64,000 nucleotides of DNA. Source: Vibrio inusitatus (lineage in GTDB: Bacteria; Pseudomonadota; Gammaproteobacteria; Enterobacterales; Vibrionaceae). The translations under genes were made by a program, and so were the position numbers. Position 1 is the stretch's first letter. The number at the start of each line of letters is the position of its first letter. A model generated the notes under the pieces. The model saw nothing but the letters and a program-made list of their open reading frames with translations, searched no databases and was not told where the DNA came from. Location: the NCBI GenBank assembly GCA_024346935.1, contig AP024879.1, positions 1,054,001 to 1,118,000 of the forward strand, written 5' to 3'. Below are positions 36,101-45,000 of this stretch, one piece after another.

Positions 36101-38537
36101 AGGTTTCAGTAACTTTGTCGCCGACATTTAAACTGTTAAACGCACTGTTCGCGCTAAACGTCCAATGACCGCTTGCATCAATGCTAAAGTCACCGTTAGT
36201 ACCAGCAACACTGCTTGGCGTAAACGCATTATCAGTATTATCCGCATCGGTACTGGTCAGCGTACCTGCAGTGGTGATCGCAGAGTCCGTTTCATCTACA
36301 GCAACCGTAGCTGAGCTCACCGTTGCACTGTCATTGGTGCCATTAATGGTCACTTTCACGGTTGATTGGGTACCATCTACCGACGATACGGTGAAGGTTT
36401 CAGTAACTTTGTCGCCGACATTTAAACTGTTAAACGCACTGTTCGCGGTAAACGTCCAATGACCGCTTGCATCAATAGCAAAATCACCGTTGGTGCCCGT
36501 GATCGCATCGGGTGTAAATGCATTATCGGTATTATCGACATCGGTGCTAGTTAGCGTACCTGCAGTGGTGATCGCAGAGTCCGCTTCATCTACCGCAACC
36601 GTTGCCGAGCTCACCGTTGCACTGTCATTAGTGCCGTTAATGGTCACTTTGACGGTGGATTGCGTACCATCTACTGACGATACCGTGAAGGTTTCCTCTA
36701 CTTTATCGCCGACATTTAAGCTGTTAAACGCTCTGTTCGCGGTAAACGTCCAATGACCGTTTGCATCAATAGCAAAATCACCGTTGGTGCCCGTGATCAC
36801 ATCGGGTGTAAATGCATTATCGGTATTATCGACATCGGTGCTAGTTAGCGTACCTGCAGTGGTGATCGTGGAATCCGTTTCATCTACCGCAACCGTTGCT
36901 GAGCTCACCGTCGCACTGTCATTGGTGCCATTAATGGTCACCGTGACTTGTGAAGGCGTGCCATCTACTGAGGTGACATTAAAGGTTTCAGTGACTTTGT
37001 CGCCGACATTTAAACTGTTAAACGCGCTGTTCGCGGTAAATGTCCAATGACCGTTTGCATCAATGCTAAAGTCACCGTTAGTACCCGTGATCGCATCGGG
37101 TGTAAATGCATTATCTGGATTATCGACATCGGTACTGGTGAGTGTGCCCGACGTTGAAATAGCAGCATCTTTTTCATCCACTGCAACACTTGCTGAACTA
37201 ACCGTTGCTTGATCGTTCGTACCATTCACCGTAATAGTGATTTGATGTGGGGTGCCATCTGCCGAGTGCACCGTGATGGTATCAGTTGCTGTCTTACCTT
37301 GGCTTAATGCTTGAACCGTTGGATTCGTGTTATCTAAATCGTACGTCCAACTACCGTCTTTATTGATATGCAGTGAGCCAAGAGCACCAACTAAGTCTCC
37401 AGCTTGAAAATGGTCTTGTCCCGCATCAAGATCAGTGACTGTCAATTGACCAGCAGTGTGTAGGTGTGTGTCTTCTGTTGTAACTCCAGTATCAACACCA
37501 CCGATAAATGCATTATCGTCAGTACCGTCGATCAGAAGTGTTATTGGCTGTTCGGTACCATCAACAGTATGAACCATTAAGGTTTCTAACAGTGATGAGC
37601 CCGATGTTAACGCCTGAACCACAGATTGAGAGTTATCGACCAAGTATTGCCAATGCCCATGACTATCAATGGTTAATATTCCATATTTACCCTGAACTGT
37701 TTCTGGCTTCAAAGCACTTTCATCGTGATCTTGATCGACGGTCGTAATCTGGCCTCCTACTGATAAAAGCCCCTGACTATCCACATTATGGTCTTCAGTA
37801 ACACCACCAGAAATGTCACCTGATATGGTTGGCTTTTCATTTTGTCCAGATACAGGAATACCGATTGCAACATGTCTTCCATCGGTCATTTGGACACTAA
37901 AATGATCGACTGCTGCCTCTTTACCTTGAAGCGTGATGTAGGCTATGAGCTTTGGATTTAGTTCATAGGTATACGTACCATCTGGTTTAATCGTTAGAGA
38001 GCCATATTTCCCCTGAATCACTTCAGGTACATAATTGGGTACCGTAGGGGGTTGCGAATGAGTTGCTGTTGCATTTTGATGGTCATCAACATGAGATGTG
38101 CCGACTGCCACAGTAGCGGGAGTAATAGCCACAGGTCGAGAGTAAACAGGAGAATGATGAAAGTGGTGTCCCGACGTAGCGTGATTTACAACAGAATCAG
38201 CATGAGTATCTTGTGCTTCATGATGAGAAGCCGTGGAAGGGATAACTGAACTATTTGTTGCTGGTTCATTCGCATGACTCGTCTCTTTTAATCCACCTAA
38301 ATGAGTACCCTTAGAGCTTGAATCATCGGTTTCCAATCGCTCACTTTCATGTTCAGCAGCCTTAAGTTTGAAGCTAGGAAGAATAATTGCGAGCATCGAT
38401 GCCAACGGAACGTAAACTTGGCGAGCTTTACGGCGCTTTTTGATACTTACCCTTTTTTGAGGTGCTACAGACTCTGATTTCTTCTGATCGCCTGAATATT
38501 TTTCTTTCTGTTTTGCTTCAATTTTTTTATTCTTCAT
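27129..38537 (-). CDS. Giant VCBS-repeat protein, likely T1SS substrate (3802 aa)
   Basis: The N-terminus is basic (KKRRKAR near residue 35), followed by the hydrophobic patch YVPLASMLAIILPSFKLKAA, with no Sec signal. About 30 VCBS/cadherin-like beta repeats follow, each carrying a GTND or close variant; five near-identical 98-residue copies lie in the first third. Bacterial Ig-like domains occupy about residues 3330-3520 (GDYSASLSTLSDGSHHISAKA-type). The C-terminus has a Pro run, ITLESLASDAHEH, GAQHYLAQLG and a His/Asp-rich tail. No RTX nonapeptides and no LapA-type retention module were seen. The layout suggests an adhesin or matrix protein exported by the neighbouring T1SS. The ATG has only a weak ribosome site. 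Confidence 0.93.
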   Translation of the reverse strand: MKNKKIEAKQKEKYSGDQKKSESVAPQKRVSIKKRRKARQVYVPLASMLAIILPSFKLKAAEHESERLETDDSSSKGTHLGGLKETSHANEPATNSSVIPSTASHHEAQDTHADSVVNHATSGHHFHHSPVYSRPVAITPATVAVGTSHVDDHQNATATHSQPPTVPNYVPEVIQGKYGSLTIKPDGTYTYELNPKLIAYITLQGKEAAVDHFSVQMTDGRHVAIGIPVSGQNEKPTISGDISGGVTEDHNVDSQGLLSVGGQITTVDQDHDESALKPETVQGKYGILTIDSHGHWQYLVDNSQSVVQALTSGSSLLETLMVHTVDGTEQPITLLIDGTDDNAFIGGVDTGVTTEDTHLHTAGQLTVTDLDAGQDHFQAGDLVGALGSLHINKDGSWTYDLDNTNPTVQALSQGKTATDTITVHSADGTPHQITITVNGTNDQATVSSASVAVDEKDAAISTSGTLTSTDVDNPDNAFTPDAITGTNGDFSIDANGHWTFTANSAFNSLNVGDKVTETFNVTSVDGTPSQVTVTINGTNDSATVSSATVAVDETDSTITTAGTLTSTDVDNTDNAFTPDVITGTNGDFAIDANGHWTFTANRAFNSLNVGDKVEETFTVSSVDGTQSTVKVTINGTNDSATVSSATVAVDEADSAITTAGTLTSTDVDNTDNAFTPDAITGTNGDFAIDASGHWTFTANSAFNSLNVGDKVTETFTVSSVDGTQSTVKVTINGTNDSATVSSATVAVDETDSAITTAGTLTSTDADNTDNAFTPSSVAGTNGDFSIDASGHWTFSANSAFNSLNVGDKVTETFTVSSVDGTQSTVKVTINGTNDSATVSSATVAVDETDTAITTAGTLTSTDVDSPDNTFTPSTTSGTNGDFAIDANGHWTFTANRAFNSLNVGDKVEETFTVSSVDGTQSTVKVTINGTNDLPVISGTTTGDVIEAGASTVGSPTATGNLVATDPDTGDTLTWAVAQGQGTYGDLTVDQHGQWHYQLNNSNPATDALSEGQKAQEIFTVTATDSSGNAVQQTITVGVSGTNDKPVISAWTQLTDGLEDKSVTITASDLLTHATDVDSGDVLTVTNLQANHGSLVDNHNGTYTFTPDKDYNGEVHLTYSVQDGHGGSTNTQARFNLAASPDNAVITDAQPDLDVRGVTEDRGYIDTHYMLHYDGKLNIQDPDAGEAQFDPNIGPQTYMGIGYDTKMGGHVVLSQDGTYTYTLDNRNIQGLAAGDTKQDSVVIHSVDGTTYTMKFTVHGTNDTPTISAQSHSVTEGGALMQGQMQGQDIDTGAVLTYTTPSVDGLIFNSDGSYSFDPSHATYQSIPSGVTKTLTIPVTVTDEHHASSTQPLTITITGANNAAVVGGVDTGDVSEQTSGVDMSPNYAQPGMAILSHTTIGAHGQLTIIDPDSGESVFETHGQGYEYAGKYGDLHLTESGHWDYYADTGRIRTVGGALSSRGTEIDKLGEGETLIDTVTVSTKDGTTHDIVITIHGDNDRPYCLSEVQLNSGKEDTAQTITVAELLKNTVDVDANDAGRLGIANLHADHGSIATNADGSFTFTPDPDYYGQVHFTYDVKDAHGGATATGATMQLQGVADAAQISGQHTGDITEDKLDQYHTQLELQGQLHVIDPDGGEARFISVTKIDDPYNLNHNGLIISDSGSWYFSVNNSLVQGMAEGETKDIVYEVSTVDGTKQRITITLHGTNDNPELIFSGYGNLSGGPHPITTDEDKAVSIPIERFMWVGKDIDHGDTLHIEQLHVDHGTAVVSPDGKSVIYTPEKDFNGQATFTYAVMDNHGAQALDPNTGKAGISGMMLTVNAVGDAAVIQGVDTGSVTEKTAGDNMSPDHAHSGMATLGNSVLYADGQLTVIDPDTGEQGFPPHTNAYNYHGTYGDLILNTDGSWHYVADAGSVSHIGGRPTTRGTAIDQLGDGETLTDTITVHSIDGTPHDIVITIHGSNDRPYCSSEVQLNAGTEDTRQTITVAQLLQNTVDVDNNDVGLLTIENLHPDHGSIAVNPDGSFSFTPEKDYNGDVHFTYDVKDNHGGITHTGATTTLAAVNDSPDNVPVIDSLTEDTDTHHAVNLLAGATDVDGDTLSISQIQASFEGSSGGLPQGVTIAKDGHSLIIDSHAKIFQHLSAGEKADIVVHYMIDDNHGGQTSATATITMVGADDKATLASNVIQMTETQALDSAQHGYGGKLQLVDPDTGDNTQFVFSGQYLGQGYAPGAFEIWPDGSYQFRLQGALNRHADDLVGGLHSGESIDFPYEIKTSDGQTLTVMVRVTGEDSNAHINVPLPNLLSASQTVTEDHFVNASPTHLYAGGRLQVVDPDHDQSYLQAEVINTAHQGHFNISADGGWNYTIDNSLDEVQKLGAGESFTETHTVHSLDGTASQLLTVTVQGTNDAPIVSAQVQLAPGSEDTDIQLSKADLLANATDIDHNDIGQLDVANLVADHGKIVDNQDGTFTFHPDANYNGQVNFSYDVTDAHGGITHTGANTTLTAVNDASSLASQFSSATVTEDNISRPASHELASPWTNLDTIDVDSSAEANIVQIEVNGVIHQVPADFALSLQGSHGSFVTTHSTDGHNKWRYVADNNHSEIQGLKDGQSLTDSMTLITADGTRIPITATIRGTDDHVIIDTPAATTATQGTAVEDSKTTISGTLQAHDLDTDDTVHFEAQNSVGAYGTLSVNRDGSWHYDLDPSKANQLRGSDNKAEGFDVVAISSDGSKATQHIQVNVQGTEDAAIITGDDKDSITEDQNVGHSSAHPVAVSGTLSVTDPDAGQDHFQWSQLGEKAIHDPFHGQLHITAQGNWGYEVANSALQYLHEGDVEHVVYQVRSADGTTHDITITVHGTNDAPLLTAQTHSVTEDGMSLKGQMQATDQDYNTHLSYGIANQVDGLTFNADGSYTFDPSHSSYQHLGAGQDQTITIPVTVTDEQNASSTENLTIVVHGTDDLAKVTVADLDITETEAIGSGYIGAHHQAVRGNFQISDIDSSNSHFDFDVYHGSHDYGALTVWQDGSYEFKLNSASQNHRYQKLVESLKPGETLTDTFNVTTSDGQVLPVKITINGEQDTAIIVDAMPQSSPSTQSVQEDHNITFYPNMLHAGGRLDVLDHDHGESGLQTQDITTAHGGVFHIQQDGHWDYQIDNRGGIVQSLGAGESFEEKIVVSSLDGSGTHTLTVTVFGTNDQPTLAVQQSTPTTGKLTETDVDTQDTHSFSVVTSHGQFGDLTVDPDSGAYSYTPNGTVAGMSYNTATKTYHGLDVFEVKVADNHGGEASKFITFDANGQVTASTGNQPTISTTVPNVPTITTSQPSMPSGSNVAPTNSVTVDLTAASDSGISHSDDVTNDNTPTISGTTAIPFSKVTLYDGSTAVGHAISDANGDYSASLSTLSDGSHHISAKALAPASVTPAVSSVLDIKIDTDASITVNPIASDNIVDATEKNHSLTISGSVNGVEDGQFVTVTIAGQHHQAQVQHGAWSTQLSSADVQALHGGVNDVSASVSDNAGNHVSTNSPLFVEDSSNQVPMLGFKTPPQPTGGGGLGSHMTGVLVAPPLLQQLNPQLGSGWGISDGHGHSVLSLHGQYGTLTIDPHTGKVDYVYSQAPTAGQKTQGGTHWVGSTTSEEHHDVFQVLYHDVHSSNVDVKVNLDITYIHGHSGHNTVSTHMVGMDVTPAISHPAPPPPPPTGVAYDEPGFDSGVEDSPTITLESLASDAHEHQSGAQHYLAQLGIEKGDSSESVDQAAPSDMDLILAQADHLTGSEAHLDELGNSLVNDEDTSVDEHDKHQHEEPTIDHHFDPNDYMDHS
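35737..37207 (-). repeat. Five tandem 294-bp VCBS repeat units, near identical
   Basis: Inside the 3802-residue gene, units of exactly 294 bp (98 codons) start at about 35737, 36031, 36325, 36619 and 36913. Each encodes a block beginning with TVSSATVAVDE or a variant, then DNAFTP and HWTFTAN, and ending VTINGTND. The DNA itself is nearly identical between central copies, including silent positions. This points to recent duplication or gene conversion. Antisense open frames with the same 294-bp spacing are shadows of this array. Confidence 0.93.
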
Positions 38538-39050
38538 CTGCTCAACTGACTTTTAGACGCTCATTTAAAAATACTAGTCTAATTTCAGTGAGTTACTATC
38601 TCCTGCTGCGCTATTTTTTTTAGCCTAGGATTTAGTCGTATAGATAGAAAATTGTTTAAAAGAAACATCAACTAAGATAATTGAGCCAGTGTTCGAGATA
38701 ACCCTATTAATATTGCAAGCGATTGATTTGATCAGCTAGGCAGATTAATACTCCCTTAGAGTGTGTAACTAGCAAGTTGCATATTAAGTTTTATCAGACA
38801 TTTTGTGAAAGATAACCCGTTTTCTACTTTGTGCTCTTTAAGATCATGGCTCAAGCCAAGATGACATTTTTTTAGAAATAACACCAACTCTATAGAAAGA
38901 AATAAAATCTGTCTTTCCATATATTGCAATATTCGTGACTCATTTTGTTATTACACACTTTAGTGAACTCTATCTCTTCGGAAGTAGATACTGTGTTACC
39001 TAAGGTCCTGACTTCCGTCAGAACCTTTGCGCTAGATTATGTCCACTCCT
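38538..39050. other. Intergenic region between the two giant genes
   Basis: This 513 bp, AT-rich gap should hold the promoter for the 3802-residue gene and the 3' end signals of the 4437-residue gene. Two half elements of the GTCAT/ATGAC repeat family were seen. One is at 38841-38865 (TGGCT...AGCCA then ATGAC followed by seven T). The other is near 38999-39028 (CCTGAC...GTCAG). The first, with its T-run, might act on + strand RNA. No convincing promoter pair or gene was found. Confidence 0.55.
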
Positions 39051-42000
39051 CTACCCATGGTTATCCGTCCAATCATGATGATCAACCGTCGGATCATCGT
39101 GTAGGTGAAGTTCATCATGATGTTTGTGACCATTATCTGCAGAATTTGCATCCGCACTACCAGTATCAGCAACTACTAGTCCATGCTCATCCAACACCGG
39201 AGCATTGTCCGAATTCAAACCCAAATCCAAGTCCTGTGGTTGCGATTGAGCACCCAATTGATGCTGAGGCTCAGTGACACCTAATTGATTTAGATACGCT
39301 TGTGCTCCTGTATGAGCATCTTGGTTTGATGCTAAGGCTTCAAGGGTTATTGCCTCCACTGGTGTATCTTGAATTGATTCGTCAGCAGATACGACTGGTG
39401 CTGGAGACGGTGCTGGCTGTGATACTTGTGGAGCTACATTCAGTATAGCCGTGGCTGGGGTAGATAGACCACCTAGATCAGACACCGTGTACCCGAGCTG
39501 AATATCACCTGTATATCCGTGCTCTGGAGTAAGAGTCCAAGTACCATCCTGATTATCCGTTATGACCGCGTGTTGTGCGGTTATTTGTGAAATATCGAGC
39601 TCTGCATGAGTATTATCCGCATCATGAACATTTAACAGTAAGTCTGCTTTAGATAAGATCACTGGCGTATCTTCTTGTGTATGCAAACTAACACTACTCG
39701 TTACGGTTGGAGCATCATTTTCACCTGAGATAGTCACTTCAAGCGGGTAGGTAGTTCCATCTTTTGTCGTAACCATGACTGTATCAATGAGCGTTTCACC
39801 ATCTTTAAGCCCCTGTACCGCAGCATTATGTTGACCTGTTAGCACATATTTCCACTGTCCTGACTCCATGATCTCAAACTGACCGTACTGACCTTGAAGG
39901 CCTGCTTGAGCATTAAACAATTCCTCAGAAGCCCCATCGGCATCGGTAATCAATAGATTTCCAGCAGCAACACTAAAAGAGGAATGCTCACGAACCATCG
40001 CAGGAGAACCAACGGTAATGTGTGCTGGATCATTAACTGCAGTTACATGAAGCGTTGCAGTTTGAACTCCAGATTCAGCATGACCGTCACCAACCTTGTA
40101 ATCGAAGTGTGCATCACCATTAAAATTACTCGCTGGATGGAAAACTAAATGCCCGATTCTACCTGCCGGTATGCTCTGACCTGCTCTAACCACCTGCCCG
40201 TTTAGAAGTAATTGGCCATCACTGGCATCAGGGACAGAGGTAATGATTACCTCCGATAACTTGTCAGCGCTATCCGCATCATGGAAACCAAAATAGCCTT
40301 TTCTAAAGGTTAAATCTGTATCCTCATCGGTACGTCGAACAAGCGCTTGGCTGATCATTGGTGCATCATTGGTACCAGTAATGGTAATGGTAATATCCTG
40401 AGTATCCCCACCCAATGAACGCACTCGATAGGTAACAGTATCAGTTTCACCTGCACCAAGTTTCTGTATATGGGCGTTAGGCACCGAATAAGTCCAAGCA
40501 CCAGACTGATCAAGGCTCAAGGTGCCACCATATGGGTCATGGACCGCGTGAACATTGCGATTAGTAGCAAAGCCACCTTCACCAGCATCAGGGTCTCTCA
40601 CACTAAGAACACCAGTTGTGAAAACCGTATGGTCTGCGTCACCTTGTACAGCAACGTCCTCTTGAACATTACCTGAAGTATCCCCACTGAACATGCCAGG
40701 ATCATTGACCGGATCAACGGTAAAGGTCGCAGTTGCGGTAGCTTTAGCTCCATAGCTATCGACAACCTCATAGGTAACCGTTACATCACCATTGAAGTTA
40801 CTTGCCGGATTGAATACTAGGTTGCCGTTACTATCCAACGAGACAGTGCCAGTTGCAGATGGAACACTTGGGTTCTCGATATGCAAAACATCGGTAGTAT
40901 CTACGTCACTTGCGTTGGCTAACAAGTCCGCTTTAGTAATGGTTAAGCCTTGGTCTTCTGTCCCATGACCACTAAGTGTTAGTGTGCCAGATACCGTTGG
41001 TCCATCGTTGGTACCATTGATAGTTATAGTAATTACTTGCTGAGTGCCATCTTTCGATTCTACTGTAACCGTATCTGTCATACTGTCACCAGCACCCAAG
41101 CTCTGCACCTCTGGCTTACGATTATCTATATAATAATTCCAGTTACCATCAGGATCTATCTCTAACTTTCCTCCAAGTGCAGAAGTGTACGGGGCTAAAT
41201 TAGGATGAGTTGATACACTAATCAAAGTTTTGTAGTCAAATCCAGACTCACCAGCATCAGGGTCAGTAGCTACCAAGTGGCCCCGAGCCTGAATCATATA
41301 AGCATAATTACCTTGAACGGGTGCATGAACATTTGAGTCCTCCGTTACTGAACCAGTCACATCACCAGTAATCACAGCCGCATTGTTGGAACCCACAATA
41401 TCCACGCTCACCTGATGGAGTGTCCCATCAACAGATTCAACGGTAAACATTTCAGTTACTGTTTGACCATGAGGAATAGCTTCAATCGCATCTGGATCAT
41501 CAACGTGATATTGCCAATGACCATCGGCAGTGATTGATAGATGGCCATAAGCAGTCTGCTGTAACCCTGTGCCGGCTTGGGTGCTATCAGGGGCAATGTT
41601 TTGTTCAGCAGCAAAGCTATTTTCATCATGATCAGGGTCGCTAACGCGCAAGTGTTCCACTTGCGTAACTGTTGTTGCAGATATACTTGGCCCATCGGTT
41701 ACCGTCGTATGGCTTGAACCAGAGATATTTGCGGCATCATTTGTACCTGTAAGATGAATAACTAGCTTTTGAGATGTACTGTCACCGTGGTTGTCGCGAG
41801 CCACTATTGGAATTTCAATATCCTTGGTTTCACCATCTTGTAACGAATTGTATGCATGAGGATCAAAGGTATAGCTACCATCAGGATTCAGTGTGAAGCC
41901 AGCAACCGACGAACCTTGCAAATGATAGGTTGTTAGTTGCCCTTGGAGGTTATCACTGTCGACATCAGACGACGTAAGTTGCCCATTAACCACACCATCA

Positions 42001-45000
42001 TCTTCATTGGCATTAATCTCAGCAATCTGATTAAGAACAGGGACATCATTTGTCCCCGTCACAGTAATAACCAGGTTCTTGATATGACTAGCACCACCAT
42101 GGTTGTCCTCAACAACCACAGGGATAGTCAGTATTTCCTGCTGACCTTGAGCAAGATGCTCAAAGCTTGAATCTTTCATATCCAATGTATAAGAACCATC
42201 AGTATTCAAAGTGAAACCAGCATGGATATAACTCGTTTTAAAGGTCAATATATCTGCTGGGTTATCTGACGTGCGAGCGCCTTGAGCATCAATATCTGTA
42301 GCACTTAACTGACCGGATACAGTGTTACCACCCTCTGTGCCATTCCTAGCTGTGATCGCCTGAAGTACAGGGTTATCGTTATCACCTTTAATATCGACGG
42401 TTAGGTCGTAGTGTGTTCCATCTTGCGATGTTATCTGAAAGTGCTCAACAAACTTACCGCCTTCGCTAAGTTGCTGCACACCAGGTTTGTCGCCGCGAGT
42501 GAGCACGTAATTCCAGTTGCCGTCCTTATCTAGCTGAAGATAACCAAACTGACCACCGATATGACTGTTCGCATGGAAGCTTTCTTCATTGTGTCCGTCT
42601 ACATCAGTAATACCCAATTGACCATGAGCGGTTGCCTTGCGATCTTCTTCAACAAAGTCTGGATGTGGGTTAGTAATAACTGCCGGATCGTTGGTTGGAG
42701 TTACCACGATCGCAGCTTGAGCCGTAGCCTTTGCTCCAGATGAGTCTGTTACTTCATAGGTAACATGAACAGTGCCATGGAAATTTGGATCTTTTGGTAC
42801 AAACTGATACCCACCAGTTACAGCCTTAAATGTACCGTATTGAGCATCACCAGAGACCAAAGTTGGAGTGCCAGTCAGATGCAGTACATCCTGGTCAGTA
42901 GCAATGTCTGGATCCTTGATATGATCAAGAAACTCTTGCTCCGTAAATACACGTGTAGGTTTAGGTGTCGAAGTAGTTGACTCAGTTACAGACCCTAATC
43001 TGAAGTCCGCAGCAACTGGATTATCGTTTACCGCAGTCACAGGAAGAGTCGCACTGACAGTTCTCACTTGGGAGTGAGGCATACCATCGGTAACCTCAAA
43101 CGTGAAGTGGAGGTCGCCATGTTGGTCCTGTTTAGAGGTAAAGATGAATTCATCCTGACCGTTATCTTGCACTGATACAGGTGCTCCACCTGATCCTGTG
43201 ATTTTCACATGTGTAACATGCAAAGTATCACCATCAGGATCCGTTGCACCTGCAAGCGTTAGTAACTCTTGTGTCGATACTCTGTGAGTAACAAAGTCCT
43301 CTTTTTGAGCTGCTAAGTGTATATCTGTATCGGTCACTTCTGGCGGTCTATTATGACCAACAACCGTTAAAGTGATTTCTTGAGTATCTGTACCTCCATG
43401 CCCATCAGTAACCTCAATCGGCACCCTAAACACTCGGGTTTGACCTGGGGGAATGGTACCAAAGTGAGCACTATCAGGGGTGAAGGTGTAACCGCCATGA
43501 CCATTCACAGTCAATCCAGCTAGATGGCCATGCCCATCTAAAAATTCTTTGGGCAGAATTTGTCCTTGACCGTCAGTTGGCACTCCAGCTTTATAAGCTA
43601 ATAGTAGCTCATCACCATTATCAATATCCCTTGCTGTAACTTGACCAACTACATGGGTAGTATCAACCTCAGCAATATCAGTGCCTGAAATCATCTGATT
43701 TTGAGCATTCTCTATATGCTGAGCTACATGTGTGATCTCTGGGTCATCATTGGTACCAGTGATAGTCACTACAAGGGTTGTAGGTGCTGCGTTTGGCCCT
43801 CTTACCGTGAAGGTTTCAGTGGCTGTTTCGCCTACTGCCAATTTATTGATTGGATCCGTCGGACTGTTGTGTTGATTCAGATGATATTCCCAACCACCAT
43901 TGGGCTGTAACTTCAAATAACCATACGCTGGCGAGCCATCACCGTGCGCATTAGGCTGCAAATGGTTAGCGCCATACACATCATCGTGGTTGTGATGAGT
44001 ACCTGACACGTGTACTTGATGGATCGTACCGATGACGTTGTCTCTACCCTCAGCAATCTGAATGTTGTAGATGTCCTGTTCGAATTTATCTACATCCGGT
44101 GGAGGCGTAGTTGTAGTTGTACCTTGATTATTATTACCACCATTGGATGGATTTTGTGGGGGCAACTGTGGCGGAACATGACGAGCAACCTCAAAGGAGG
44201 TATGCATTGGTGTTGATGCAATTCCATCGGTAACTGTGTAGTCGATTTCTACTCTACCAGTGAAGTGTGCCGCAGGGATAAAGTCGTACCCACCGTTACC
44301 ATCTTGCTTCAAAGTGCCGACACTTGGATCATGTAAGTGAACATCGGTGAGTTTATGTCCTGCACCTGTGGCGGAAAGTTTACCGATCGTTAGCTTATCT
44401 CCAGTATCAGGATCTGTAGCTCTATCCAGAAACATCTTATCGTCGAAGTGAGCCGTTGGATGACTCACTAAATTACCTTGGGAATCATCAACATACAAAT
44501 TAGGTAATGGAGCGCCGGTAGCTTCCGGCGCATCATTCGTACCGGTAACTCGAATCTCGACGGTATCCTTGACCGATGCACCACTTGAATCAGTGATTGT
44601 CACAACCGCTTTTACTAACTCGACTATACCTTCTCGAAGATGGTTATAGGCCGTAGCAGTTGGATCAAAGGTATAGACACCAGTATCAGGATCAATGGTG
44701 AAACCTGGCACAGGTGTGTCCATAGTGAAATGCAACACATCGCTCGTATCCTTGTCAGATACATGCAACTTACCAATTACTGGGTGTCCATCTTCGATAG
44801 CAGCAACTCTATCTACTTGCGTTACCTCTGGAACCTCATTCTTACCAGTAATATCAATATTAATAGTGTGAGGAGTACCATCAGCAGATCGGAATATGAC
44901 TGTATCTAGCATGTGCTCGCCTGCACCTAACGCAAGCACTGCAGGATCTTTATCATTTAATGTGTAGTGCCAATGACCACTTCTATCGATTGATGCAAAG

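Noticed and set aside
35902..37050. Series of about 88-residue open frames on the + strand with 294-bp spacing
   Set aside because: They are antisense shadows of the five-copy VCBS array; no ribosome sites and composition dictated by the sense gene.
38841..38872. Terminator for the 4437-residue gene
   Set aside because: The hairpin is followed by T on the + strand, the wrong direction for that minus-strand gene; it is better explained as a half repeat element.
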